Assembly (NCBI GenBank): GCA_963680875.1
Contig: OY804577.1
Location: 150,306,196 to 150,370,195 of the forward strand
Origin: Bathymodiolus brooksi
Taxonomy: Eukaryota > Mollusca > Bivalvia > Mytilida > Modiolidae
Direction: 5' to 3'
Length of the DNA: 64,000 nucleotides
Position numbers and translations under genes: made by a program. This document shows positions 44,301-56,280 of this stretch, in pieces (positions within the stretch are counted from its first letter, which is position 1; the number at the start of each line of letters is the position of its first letter). The notes below the pieces were generated by a model. It saw only the letters and a program-made list of their open reading frames with translations. It was not told where the DNA came from and ran no database searches.

Positions 44301-46744
44301 TAAACATGATGAATAAAGTGATTGTTCCTACTGTGAATGTCTAACGTCAAACGTACGCCACATACCGGGTCTACATAAACATGATGAAGTGATTGTTCCT
44401 ACTGTGAATGTCTAACGTTAAACGTATGCCACATACCGGGTCTACATAAACCTTATGAAGTAATTGTTCCTACTGTGAATGTCTAACGTCAAACGTATGC
44501 CACATACCGGGTCTACATAAACATGATGAAGTAATTGCTCCTACTGTGAATGTCTAACGTCAAAGGTATGCCACATACCGGGTCTACATAAACATGATGA
44601 AGTGATTGTTCCTACTGTGAATGTCTAACGTCAAACGTACGCCACATACCGGGTCTACATAAACATGATGAAGTGATTGTTCCTACTGTGAATGTCTAAC
44701 GTTAAACGTATGCCACATACCGGGTCTACATAAACCTTATGAAGTAATTGTTCCTACTGTGAATGTCTAACGTCAAACGTATGCCACATACCGGGTCTAC
44801 ATAAACATGATGAAGTGATTGTTCCTACTGTGAATGTCTAACGTCAAACGTACGCCACATACCGGGTCTACAAAAACATGATGAAGGGATTGTTCCTACT
44901 GTGAATGTCTAACGTTAAACGTATGCCACATACCGGGTCTACATAAACCTTATGAAGTAATTGTTCCTACTGTGAATGTCTAACGTCAAACGTATGCCAC
45001 ATACGGGTCTACATAAACATGATGAAGTGATTGTTCCTACTGTGAATGTCTAACGTCAAACGTATGCCACATACCGGGTCTACATAAACATGATGAAGTG
45101 ATTGTTCCTACTGTGAATGTCTAACGTCAAACGTATGCCACATACCGGGTCTACATAAACATGATGAAGTGATTGTTCCTACTGTGAATGTCTAACATCA
45201 AACGTATGCCACATACCGGGTCTACATAAACATGATGAAGTAATTGTTCCTACTGTGAATGTCTAACGTCAAACGTATGCCACATACCGGGTCTACATAA
45301 ACATGATGAAGTAATTGCTCCTACTGTGAATGTCTAACGTCAAACGTACGCCACATACCGGTACTACATAAACATGATGAAGTGATTGTTCCTACTGTGA
45401 ATGTCTAACGTCAAACGTACGCCACATACCGGGTCTACATAAGCATGATGAAGTGATTGTTACTACTGTGAATGTCTAACGTCAAACGTACGCCACATAC
45501 CGGGTCTACATAAACATGATGAAGTGATTGTTCCTACTGTGAATGTCTAACGTCAAACGTACGCCACATACAGGGTCTACATAAACATGATGAAGTGATT
45601 GTTCCTACTGTGAATGTCTAACGTCAAACGTATGCCACATACCGGGTCTACATAAACATGATGAAGTAATTGTTCCTACTGTGAATGTCTAACGTCAAAC
45701 GTACGCCACATACCGGGTCTACATAAGCATGATGAAGTGATTGTTCCTACTGTGAATGTCTAACGTCAAACATACACCACATACCGGGTCTACATAAACA
45801 TGATGAAGGGATTGTTCCTACTGTGAATGTCTAACGTTAAACGTATGCCACATACCGGGTCTACATAAACCTTATGAAGTAATTGTTCCTACTGTGAATG
45901 TCTAACGTCAAACGTATGCCACATACCGGGTCTATATAAACATGAAGAAGTGATTGTTCATACTGTGAATGTCTAACGTCAAACATACGCCACATACCGG
46001 GTCTACATAAACATGATGAAGGGATTGTTCCTACTGTGAATATCTAACGTTAAACGTATGCCACATACCGGGTCTACATAAACCTTATGAAGTAATTGTT
46101 CCTACTGTGAATGTCTAACGTCAAACGTATGCCACATACGGGTCTACATAAACATGATGAAGTGATTGTTCCTACTGTGAATGTCTAACTTCAAACGTAT
46201 GCCACATACCGGGTCTACATAAACATGAAGAAGTGATTGTTCATACTGTGAATGTCTAACGTCAAACATACGCCACATACCGGGTCTACATAAACATTAT
46301 GAAGGGATTGTTCCTACTGTGAATGTCTAACGTCAAACGTATGCCACATACCGGGTCTACATAAACATGATGAAGTAATTTCTCCTACTGTGAATGTCTA
46401 ACATCAAACATACGCCACATACCGGGTCTACATAAACATTATGAAGGGATTGTTCCTACTGTGAATGTCTAACGTCAAACGTATGCCACATACCGGGTCT
46501 ACATAATCATGATGAAGTAATTGCTCCTACTGTGAATGTCTAACGTCAAACGTACGCCACATACCGGGTCTACATAAACATGATGAAGTAATTGTTCCTA
46601 CTGTGAATGCCTAACGTCAAACGTACGCCACATACCGGGTCTACATAAACATGATGAAGTGATTGTTCCTACTGTGAATGTCTAACGTCAAACGTATGCC
46701 ACATACCGGGTCTACATAAACATGATGAAGTGATTGTTCCTACT
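44045..46744 (+). repeat. Tandem duplication of about 2700 bp, first copy
   Basis: AACCTGATGA at 44,161 and 46,861, the ATAA insertion at 44,313 and 47,013, and ACCGGTACTAC at 45,357 and 48,057 are 2700 bp apart. After about 45.9 kb the offset becomes 2770: TCTATATAAA lies at 45,931 and 48,701. This copy therefore lacks one 70-bp TACGGGTC monomer that the second copy has. The second copy runs to about 49,514. Confidence 0.8.
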
Positions 46745-49514
46745 GTGAATGTCGAACGTCAAACGTACGCCACATACCGGGTCTACATAAACATGATGAA
46801 GTAATTGTTCCTACTGTGAATGCCTAACGTCAAACGTACGCCACATACCGGGTCTACATAAACCTGATGAAGTGATTGTTCCTACTGTGAATGTCGAACG
46901 TCAAACGTATGCCACATACCGGGTCTACATAAACATGATGAAGTAATTGTTCCTACTGTGAATGTCGAACGTCAAACGTATGCCACATACCGGGTCTACA
47001 TAAACATGATGAATAAAGTGATTGTTCCTACTGTGAATGTCTAACGTCAAACGTACGCCACATACCGGGTCTACATAAACATGATGAAGTGATTGTTCCT
47101 ACTGTGAATGTCTAACGTTAAACGTATGCCACATACCGGGTCTACATAAACCTTATGAAGTAATTGTTCCTACTGTGAATGTCTAACGTCAAACGTATGC
47201 CACATACCGGGTCTACATAAACATGATGAAGTAATTGCTCCTACTGTGAATGTCTAACGTCAAAGGTATGCCACATACCGGGTCTACATAAACATGATGA
47301 AGTGATTGTTCCTACTGTGAATGTCTAACGTCAAACGTACGCCACATACCGGGTCTACATAAACATGATGAAGTGATTGTTCCTACTGTGAATGTCTAAC
47401 GTTAAACGTATGCCACATACCGGGTCTACATAAACCTTATGAAGTAATTGTTCCTACTGTGAATGTCTAACGTCAAACGTATGCCACATACCGGGTCTAC
47501 ATAAACATGATGAAGTGATTGTTCCTACTGTGAATGTCTAACGTCAAACGTACGCCACATACCGGGTCTACAAAAACATGATGAAGGGATTGTTCCTACT
47601 GTGAATGTCTAACGTTAAACGTATGCCACATACCGGGTCTACATAAACCTTATGAAGTAATTGTTCCTACTGTGAATGTCTAACGTCAAACGTATGCCAC
47701 ATACGGGTCTACATAAACATGATGAAGTGATTGTTCCTACTGTGAATGTCTAACGTCAAACGTATGCCACATACCGGGTCTACATAAACATGATGAAGTG
47801 ATTGTTCCTACTGTGAATGTCTAACGTCAAACGTATGCCACATACCGGGTCTACATAAACATGATGAAGTGATTGTTCCTACTGTGAATGTCTAACATCA
47901 AACGTATGCCACATACCGGGTCTACATAAACATGATGAAGTAATTGTTCCTACTGTGAATGTCTAACGTCAAACGTATGCCACATACCGGGTCTACATAA
48001 ACATGATGAAGTAATTGCTCCTACTGTGAATGTCTAACGTCAAACGTACGCCACATACCGGTACTACATAAACATGATGAAGTGATTGTTCCTACTGTGA
48101 ATGTCTAACGTCAAACGTACGCCACATACCGGGTCTACATAAGCATGATGAAGTGATTGTTACTACTGTGAATGTCTAACGTCAAACGTACGCCACATAC
48201 CGGGTCTACATAAACATGATGAAGTGATTGTTCCTACTGTGAATGTCTAACGTCAAACGTACGCCACATACCGGGTCTACATAAACATGATGAAGTGATT
48301 GTTCCTACTGTGAATGTCTAACGTCAAACGTATGCCACATACCGGGTCTACATAAACATGATGAAGTAATTGTTCCTACTGTGAATGTCTAACGTCAAAC
48401 GTACGCCACATACCGGGTCTACATAAGCATGATGAAGTGATTGTTCCTACTGTGAATGTCTAACGTCAAACATACACCACATACCGGGTCTACATAAACA
48501 TGATGAAGGGATTGTTCCTACTGTGAATGTCTAACGTTAAACGTATGCCACATACCGGGTCTACATAAACCTTATGAAGTAATTGTTCCTACTGTGAATG
48601 TCTAACGTCAAACGTATGCCACATACGGGTCTACATAAACATGATGAAGTGATTGTTCCTACTGTGAATGTCTAACGTCAAACGTATGCCACATACCGGG
48701 TCTATATAAACATGAAGAAGTGATTGTTCATACTGTGAATGTCTAACGTCAAACATACGCCACATACCGGGTCTACATAAACATGATGAAGGGATTGTTC
48801 CTACTGTGAATGTCTAACGTTAAACGTATGCCACATACCGGGTCTACATAAACCTTATGAAGTAATTGTTCCTACTGTGAATGTCTAACGTCAAACGTAT
48901 GCCACATACGGGTCTACATAAACATGATGAAGTGATTGTTCCTACTGTGAATGTCTAACTTCAAACGTATGCCACATACCGGGTCTACATAAACATGAAG
49001 AAGTGATTGTTCATACTGTGAATGTCTAACGTCAAACATACGCCACATACCGGGTCTACATAAACATTATGAAGGGATTGTTCCTACTGTGAATGTCTAA
49101 CGTCAAACGTATGCCACATACCGGGTCTACATAAACATGATGAAGTAATTTCTCCTACTGTGAATGTCTAACATCAAACATACGCCACATACCGGGTCTA
49201 CATAAACATTATGAAGGGATTGTTCCTACTGTGAATGTCTAACGTCAAACGTATGCCACATACCGGGTCTACATAATCATGATGAAGTAATTGCTCCTAC
49301 TGTGAATGTCTAACGTCAAACGTACGCCACATACCGGGTCTACATAAACATGATGAAGTAATTGTTCCTACTGTGAATGCCTAACGTCAAACGTACGCCA
49401 CATACCGGGTCTACATAAACATGATGAAGTGATTGTTCCTACTGTGAATGTCTAACGTCAAACGTATGCCACATACCGGGTCTACATAAACATGATGAAG
49501 TGATTGTTCCTACT
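46745..49514 (+). repeat. Tandem duplication of about 2700 bp, second copy (2770 bp)
   Basis: This follows its partner directly. It retains a TACGGGTC monomer near 48,620 that is absent from the first copy. Private variants in the first copy, such as ACAGGGTC near 45,569 and GAATATCTAACG near 46,040, are not shared here, so both copies have picked up changes since duplication. Confidence 0.8.
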
Positions 49515-50657
49515 GTGAATGTCTAACGTCAAACTTACGCCACATACCGGGTCTACATAAGCATGATGAAGTGATTGTTCCTACTGTGAATGTCTAACGT
49601 CAAACGTATGCCACATACCGGGTCTACATAAACATGATGAAGTAATTGTTCCTACTGTGAATGTCGAACGTCAAACGTATGCCACATACCGGGTCTACAT
49701 AAACATGATGAAGTAATTGCTCCTACTGTGAATGTCTAACGTCAAACGTACGCCACATACCGGGTCTACATAAACATGATGAAGTGATTGTTCCTACTGT
49801 GAATGTCTAACGTCAAACGTACGCCACATACCGGGTCTACATAAACATGATGAAGTGATTGTTCCTACTGTGAATGGCTAACGTCAAACGTATGCCACAT
49901 ACCGGGTCTACATAAATATAGTGAAGTAATTGTTCCTACTGTGAATGTCTAACGTCAAACGTATGCCACATACCGGGTCTACATAAACATGATGAAGTGA
50001 TTGTTCCTACTGTGAATGTCTAATGTATGCCACATACCGGGTCTACATAAACATGATGAAGTGATTGTTCCTACTGTGAATGTCTAACGTCAAACGTATG
50101 CCACATACCGGTCTACATAAACATGATGAAGTGATTGTTCCTACTGTGATTGTCTAACGTCAAACGTATGCCACATACCGGGTCTACATAAATATGATGA
50201 AGTGGTTGTTCCTACTGTGATTGTCTAACGTCAAACGTATGCCACATACCGGGTCTACATAAATATGATGAAGTGGTTGTTCCTACTGTGAATGTCTAAC
50301 GTCAAACGGATGCCACATACCGGGTCTACATAAATATTATGAAGTAATTGTTCCTACTGTGAATGTCTAACGTCAAACGTATGCCACATACGGGTCTACA
50401 TAAACATGATGAAGTGATTGTTCCTACTGTGAATGTCTAACGTCAAACGTATGACACATACCGGGTCAACATAAACCTGATGAAGTGATTGTTCCTACTG
50501 TGAATGTCTAACGTCAAACATACGCCACATACCGGGTCTACATAAACATGATGAAGGGATTGTTCCTACTGTGAATGTCTAACGTCAAACGTACGCCACA
50601 TACCGGGTCTACATAATCATGATGAAGTAATTGCTCCTACTGTGAATGTCTAACGTC
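49105..50657 (+). repeat. Tandem duplication of 1553 bp, first copy
   Basis: AAACTTACGC at 49,531 and 51,084 and ATATAGTGAAG at 49,920 and 51,473 lie 1553 bp apart. These markers occur nowhere else that I noticed in the window. The second copy begins near 50,658, immediately after an AATTGCTCC monomer junction. Confidence 0.83.
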
Positions 50658-52210
50658 AAACGTATGCCACATACCGGGTCTACATAAACATGATGAAGTA
50701 ATTTCTCCTACTGTGAATGTCTAACATCAAACATACGCCACATACCGGGTCTACATAAACATTATGAAGGGATTGTTCCTACTGTGAATGTCTAACGTCA
50801 AACGTATGCCACATACCGGGTCTACATAATCATGATGAAGTAATTGCTCCTACTGTGAATGTCTAACGTCAAACGTACGCCACATACCGGGTCTACATAA
50901 ACATGATGAAGTAATTGTTCCTACTGTGAATGCCTAACGTCAAACGTACGCCACATACCGGGTCTACATAAACATGATGAAGTGATTGTTCCTACTGTGA
51001 ATGTCTAACGTCAAACGTATGCCACATACCGGGTCTACATAAACATGATGAAGTGATTGTTCCTACTGTGAATGTCTAACGTCAAACTTACGCCACATAC
51101 CGGGTCTACATAAGCATGATGAAGTGATTGTTCCTACTGTGAATGTCTAACGTCAAACGTATGCCACATACCGGGTCTACATAAACATGATGAAGTAATT
51201 GTTCCTACTGTGAATGTCGAACGTCAAACGTATGCCACATACCGGGTCTACATAAACATGATGAAGTAATTGCTCCTACTGTGAATGTCTAACGTCAAAC
51301 GTACGCCACATACCGGGTCTACATAAACATGATGAAGTGATTGTTCCTACTGTGAATGTCTAACGTCAAACGTACGCCACATACCGGGTCTACATAAACA
51401 TGATGAAGTGATTGTTCCTACTGTGAATGGCTAACGTCAAACGTATGCCACATACCGGGTCTACATAAATATAGTGAAGTAATTGTTCCTACTGTGAATG
51501 TCTAACGTCAAACGTATGCCACATACCGGGTCTACATAAACATGATGAAGTGATTGTTCCTACTGTGAATGTCTAATGTATGCCACATACCGGGTCTACA
51601 TAAACATGATGAAGTGATTGTTCCTACTGTGAATGTCTAACGTCAAACGTATGCCACATACCGGTCTACATAAACATGATGAAGTGATTGTTCCTACTGT
51701 GATTGTCTAACGTCAAACGTATGCCACATACCGGGTCTACATAAATATGATGAAGTGGTTGTTCCTACTGTGATTGTCTAACGTCAAACGTATGCCACAT
51801 ACCGGGTCTACATAAATATGATGAAGTGGTTGTTCCTACTGTGAATGTCTAACGTCAAACGGATGCCACATACCGGGTCTACATAAATATTATGAAGTAA
51901 TTGTTCCTACTGTGAATGTCTAACGTCAAACGTATGCCACATACGGGTCTACATAAACATGATGAAGTGATTGTTCCTACTGTGAATGTCTAACGTCAAA
52001 CGTATGACACATACCGGGTCAACATAAACCTGATGAAGTGATTGTTCCTACTGTGAATGTCTAACGTCAAACATACGCCACATACCGGGTCTACATAAAC
52101 ATGATGAAGGGATTGTTCCTACTGTGAATGTCTAACGTCAAACGTACGCCACATACCGGGTCTACATAATCATGATGAAGTAATTGCTCCTACTGTGAAT
52201 GTCTAACGTC
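50658..52210 (+). repeat. Tandem duplication of 1553 bp, second copy
   Basis: This is the direct continuation of 49,105-50,657 and carries the same private variants in the same order: AATTTCTCC, AATCATGATG, ATGCCTAACG, AAACTTACGC, ATATAGTGAAG, a 64-bp monomer and AACCTGATG. I saw no difference between the two copies by eye, so this is among the youngest events in the array. Confidence 0.83.
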
Positions 52211-54540
52211 AAATGTACGCCACATACCGGGTCTACATAAACATGATGAAGTGATTGTTCCTACTGTGAATGTCGAACGTCAAACATACGCCACATACCG
52301 GGTCTACATAAACATGATGAAGTGATTGTTCCTACTGTGAATGTCGAACGTCAAATGTACGCCACATACCGGGTCTACATAAACATGATGAAGTGATTGT
52401 TCCTACTGTGAATGTCTAACGTCAAACGTACGCCACATACCGGGTCTACATAAACATGATGAAGTGATTGTTCCTACTGTGAATGGCTAAAGTCAAACGT
52501 ATGCCACATACCGGGTCTACATAAACATGATGAAGTGATTGTTCCTACTGTGAATGTCTAACGTCAAACGTATGCCACATACCGGGTCTACATAAACATG
52601 ATGAAGTAATTGTTCCTACTGTGAATGTCGAACGTCAAACGTATGCCACATACCGGGTCTACATAAACATGATGAAGTGATTGTTCCTACTGTGAATGTC
52701 TAACGTCAAACGTACGCCACATACCGGGTCTACATAAACATGATGAAGTAATTGTTCCTACTGTGAATGTCGAACGTCAAACGTATGCCACATACCGGTC
52801 TACATAAACATGATGAAGTGATTGTTCCTACTGTGAATGTCTAATGTATGCCACATACCGGGTCTACATAAACATGATGAAGTGATTGTTCCTACTGTGA
52901 TTGTCTAGCGTCAAACGTATGCCACATACCGGGTCTACATAAACATTATGAAGTAATTGTTCCTACTGTGAATGTCTAATGTATGCCACATACCGGGTCT
53001 ACATAAACATGATGAAGTGATTGTTCCTACTGTGATTGTCTAACGTCAAACGTATGCCACATACCGGGTCTACATAAATATGATGAAGTGGTTGTTCCTA
53101 CTGTGATTGTCTAACGTCAAACGTATGCCACATACCGGGTCTACATAAATATGATGAAGTGGTTGTTCCTACTGTGAATGTCTAACGTCAAACGTATGCC
53201 ACATACCGGGTCTACATAAACATTATGAAGTAATTGTTCCTACTGTGAATGTCTAACGTCAAACGTATGCCACATACCGGGTCTACATAAACATGATGAA
53301 GTGATTGTTCCTACTGTGAATGTCTAACGTCAAACGTATGACACATACCGGGTCAACATAAACCTGATGAAGTGATTGTTCCTACTGTGAATGTCGAACG
53401 TCAAACGTATGCCACATACCGGGTCTACATAAACATGATGAAGTGATTGTTCCAACTGTGAATGTCGAACGTCAAATGTACGCCACATACCGGGTCTACA
53501 TAAACATGATGAAGTGATTGTTCCTACTGTGAATGTCTAACGTCAAACGTACGCCACATACCGGGTCTACATAAACATGATGAAGTGATTGTTCCTACTG
53601 TGAATGGCTAACGTCAAACGTATGCCACATACCGGGTCTACATAAACATGATGAAGTGATTGTTCCTACTGTGAATATCTAACGTCAAACGTATGCCACA
53701 TACCGGGTCTACATAAACATGATGAAGTAATTGTTCCTACTGTGAATGTCGAACGTCAAACGTATGCCACATACCGGGTCTACATAAACATGATGAAGTA
53801 ATTGTTCCTACTGTGAATGTCGAACGTCAAACATATGCCACATACCGGGTCTACATAAACATGATGAAGTGATTGTTCCTACTGTGAATGTTTAACGTCA
53901 AGCGTACGCCACTTACCGGGTCTACATAAACATGATGAAGTGATTGTTCCTACTGTGAATGTCTAACGTCAAACGTACGCCACATACCGGGTCTACATAA
54001 ACATGATGAAGTAATTGTTCCTACTGTGAATGTCTAACGTCGAACGTACGCCACATACCGGGTCTACATAAACATAATGAAGTAATTGTTCCTACTGTGA
54101 ATGTCTAACGTCAAACTACGCCACATACCGGGTCTACATAAACATGATGAAGTGATTGTTCCTACTGTGAATGTCTAACGTCAAACGTACGCCACATACC
54201 GGGTCTACATAAACATGATGAAGTAATTGTTCCTACTGTGAATGTCTAACGTCAAACGTACGCCACATACCGGGTCTACATAAACATGATGAAGTAATTG
54301 TTCCTTCTGTGAATGTCTAACGTCAAACGTACGCCACATACCGGGTCTACATAAACATGATGAAGTAATTGTTCCTACTGTGAATGTCTAACGTCGAACG
54401 TACGCCACATACCGGGTCTACATAAACATAATGAAGTAATTGTTCCTACTGTGAATGTCTAACGTCAAACGTATGCCACATACCGGGTCTACATAAACAT
54501 GATGAAGTGATTGTTCCTACTGTGAATGTCTAACGTCAAA

Positions 54541-54625
54541 CGTATGCCACATACCGGGTCATGATGAAGTAATTGTCCTCGCTGTTAATTTCTAACGTTA
54601 AACCTACGCCACATACCGTACATAC
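54541..54625 (+). repeat. Degenerate right edge of the 71-bp array
   Basis: The penultimate monomer loses nine bases after CCGGGTC and runs straight into ATGATGAAG. The last one reads TCCTCGCTGTTAATTTC, then TAACGTTAAACCTACGCC and ACATACC, after which similarity stops. This one edge unit carries more changes than interior monomers, as expected where unequal exchange no longer homogenises the end of an array. Confidence 0.85.
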
Positions 54626-55509
54626 ATATCATTGATGTGTCTCTCTACACCATGTTCTAATTGCTCTGTAAAGAAACTAACAAATGTCTGTCATATCTTT
54701 ATTCGCTAACATGTAGTTTTACTAATTGAAAATAAGATTGCCTATCAGAATTATGAATTAGCGCTATTTTAAAACCTGTTGATTACGCACTGTTTATCTT
54801 ATTTATTGTAACTATTGAATCCACATATCTTCTATAATATGATTCCACTATACACCTCACCATTACCACATGATAAGGTGATAGTATATTGATATGACAA
54901 CACATGTATTGTGTCCAATAGTCAAGTTTTCCAATGGATCATCTAAATTCTAATAAGTAGGAATTGCTCCACGAACATGCCGAGTCATTTCTATATTGTC
55001 ATGAAGCAGAATGTGTGCTAGGGCTCCTGAAAAACATGGCTAAAAGCGATAATTTAAGCATATAATGTTTTATTATTGAACACTCAGTTTTGTACGAATT
55101 CGTTTTTTTTATTTCTTAGCTTTATGGTTTGAACACTTAGCTGCTTACACTTATGAAGCACATGGCGACTTTCTGTTGTTCGTCTTGTAGATCATTACTT
55201 ATCCTTCTGTTAGCAATTGTATTATCACTCCTTTGCCACGCACTAACACGTTTACAAATGTAATATGCGTCCTGAAATGACAAAAGAATGATTTTTGTAT
55301 GAACCATTTCCTATACTTCTACATGGCATGTTTTAAGGCTATTACAGAAATGGGCTATTCATCTATATCTTAATCTTATATATTTAAGTGAAATAATTCC
55401 TACTTTTACTGGCAATAGAAGACTGGACACCAATCAGACATGGGCTATTGTTAACATAACAAATATGTCTGTTAATAACAGTCATGATAAAACTTATAAC
55501 TATACAAAC

Positions 55510-55528
55510 TAGACTTAAGATAAGTCTA
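55510..55528. repeat. Short perfect inverted repeat
   Basis: TAGACTTA and TAAGTCTA form perfect 8-bp arms around an AGA loop. The stem is short and AT-rich, with no T-run or gene beside it that would suggest a terminator. No function can be assigned. Confidence 0.6.
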
Positions 55529-55768
55529 TAATCATATATATAACCAGCAATGGTATATCAATATAGTCCTACTTTTATTGAAGTTTATGTGTTACTTAAA
55601 GGATGTATATTTTGAGACTAACTGTTATGTACTTGTATGACTCACCCAATACAGACAAATCAGCATGGTAAATGATTATTCTCCTGGTTAAGACATGATA
55701 GTTGGCTGTTCTGTATTAGACGTCTTTATATATTATTCTATACTTAACACTTCGGTGACGCTGCCCGT

Positions 55769-55838
55769 CAATAACAATCAATTTATACAAATGGACAATA
55801 ACAATCAATTTATACAAATGGACAATAACAATCGATTT
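55769..55838 (+). repeat. 27-bp tandem repeat, about 2.5 copies
   Basis: Two perfect 27-bp copies, at 55,769-55,795 and 55,796-55,822, are followed by a partial third that diverges at CAATCGATTT. Each copy contains CAATAACAATC and TTTATACAAATGG. The period is a multiple of three, so it yields a nine-residue repeat (NNNQFIQMD) inside a 78-codon frame, but nothing else supports that frame being translated. Confidence 0.9.
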
Positions 55839-56280
55839 CGAAGCAATAATAGAAAAATAAACAGAACATTATTTTTCATGGTCAATTTAGTGCTGTTTAT
55901 CAAATGGAATGAGATACTAGTGTTTTATTAACTAGAATGATTTAGTATGAAGTTCACATTCCAGATAAGGAAAGAAAATCATTTAGATTAAAATCAGAAT
56001 TAATGCTTTAATTGAAAATTATATTGAATTACTATGGGTTGATGATATGAAAACATCTACGCATTATGAAAACACCGACTCGTTTTGCGTTCAATATTTA
56101 CTATTTCTACAATACTGTCTGAGCATATCCATATATACGTTAGAGAAAATCGAAGGGGCAATCAAGAAGGGAAAATCCAGAGACACTGGTTATATTACGT
56201 ACTCAAGACACAAGACGAGGACAAACTAAACACAAGAACACATCACAACACAGAAAATTAAAAAGATGAGCAACACGGAC

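Larger units (their letters stand above)
1..54625 (+). repeat. 71-bp satellite array, about 770 head-to-tail monomers
   Basis: A 71-bp unit repeats in one orientation without interruption. Taking the unit from its TCCTACTGTG start, landmarks in order are AATGTCTAACGTCAAACG, TATGCC or TACGCC, ACATACCGGGTCTACA, TAAACATGATGAAG and TGATTGTT. The first two copies start at positions 1 and 72, which fixes the period. Most copies differ from the consensus at only a few bases. Common length variants are 70 bp (one base lost at ACCGGG), 68 bp (CATAGGGTC), 64 bp (7-bp loss) and 75 bp (ATAA gained). The array enters from beyond the left edge, so its full size is unknown. No transposon, gene or inverted segment interrupts it. 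The period is not a multiple of three and stops occur in all frames, so it is non-coding. A satellite role in heterochromatin or centromere is possible but not shown. Confidence 0.98.
54626..56280. other. AT-rich low-copy spacer between the two satellites
   Basis: This is about 1.65 kb of AT-rich sequence that matches neither array. I see no convincing reading frame, splice-linked exon set, tRNA, terminal inverted repeats or mobile-element protein. It holds an 8-bp-arm hairpin at 55,510-55,528, a 5-bp-arm hairpin at 55,469-55,481, an eight-T run near 55,103 and a 27-bp tandem repeat at 55,769-55,838. Short methionine-initiated frames at 55,695-55,931 and 56,047-56,229 are judged to be chance (see rejected items). 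Confidence 0.7.

Noticed and set aside
1..54625. CRISPR array
   Set aside because: The monomer is repeated over its whole 71 bp with no unique spacers between constant repeats, and there are no cas genes. The copy number and variant pattern are those of a satellite.
1..54625. CENP-B box in the 71-bp monomer around CCGGG
   Set aside because: CGGG is present, but upstream the required TTCG and the A three bases before CGGG are absent (ATGC and T are found instead). The reverse strand does not match either.
55510..55528. Transcription terminator at the 8-bp hairpin
   Set aside because: The stem is AT-rich and weak, has no following T-run, and no gene ends nearby.
55695..55931. 78-codon open frame on the plus strand, with an NNNQFIQMD repeat
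   Set aside because: It lies in AT-rich low-copy DNA, its low-complexity centre comes from the 27-bp tandem repeat, and there is no recognisable domain or supporting context. Chance frames of this length are expected.
56047..56229. 60-codon open frame on the plus strand
   Set aside because: No recognisable motif, signal or neighbour, and it is short enough to occur by chance. A single exon of an unseen gene cannot be excluded, but nothing supports it.
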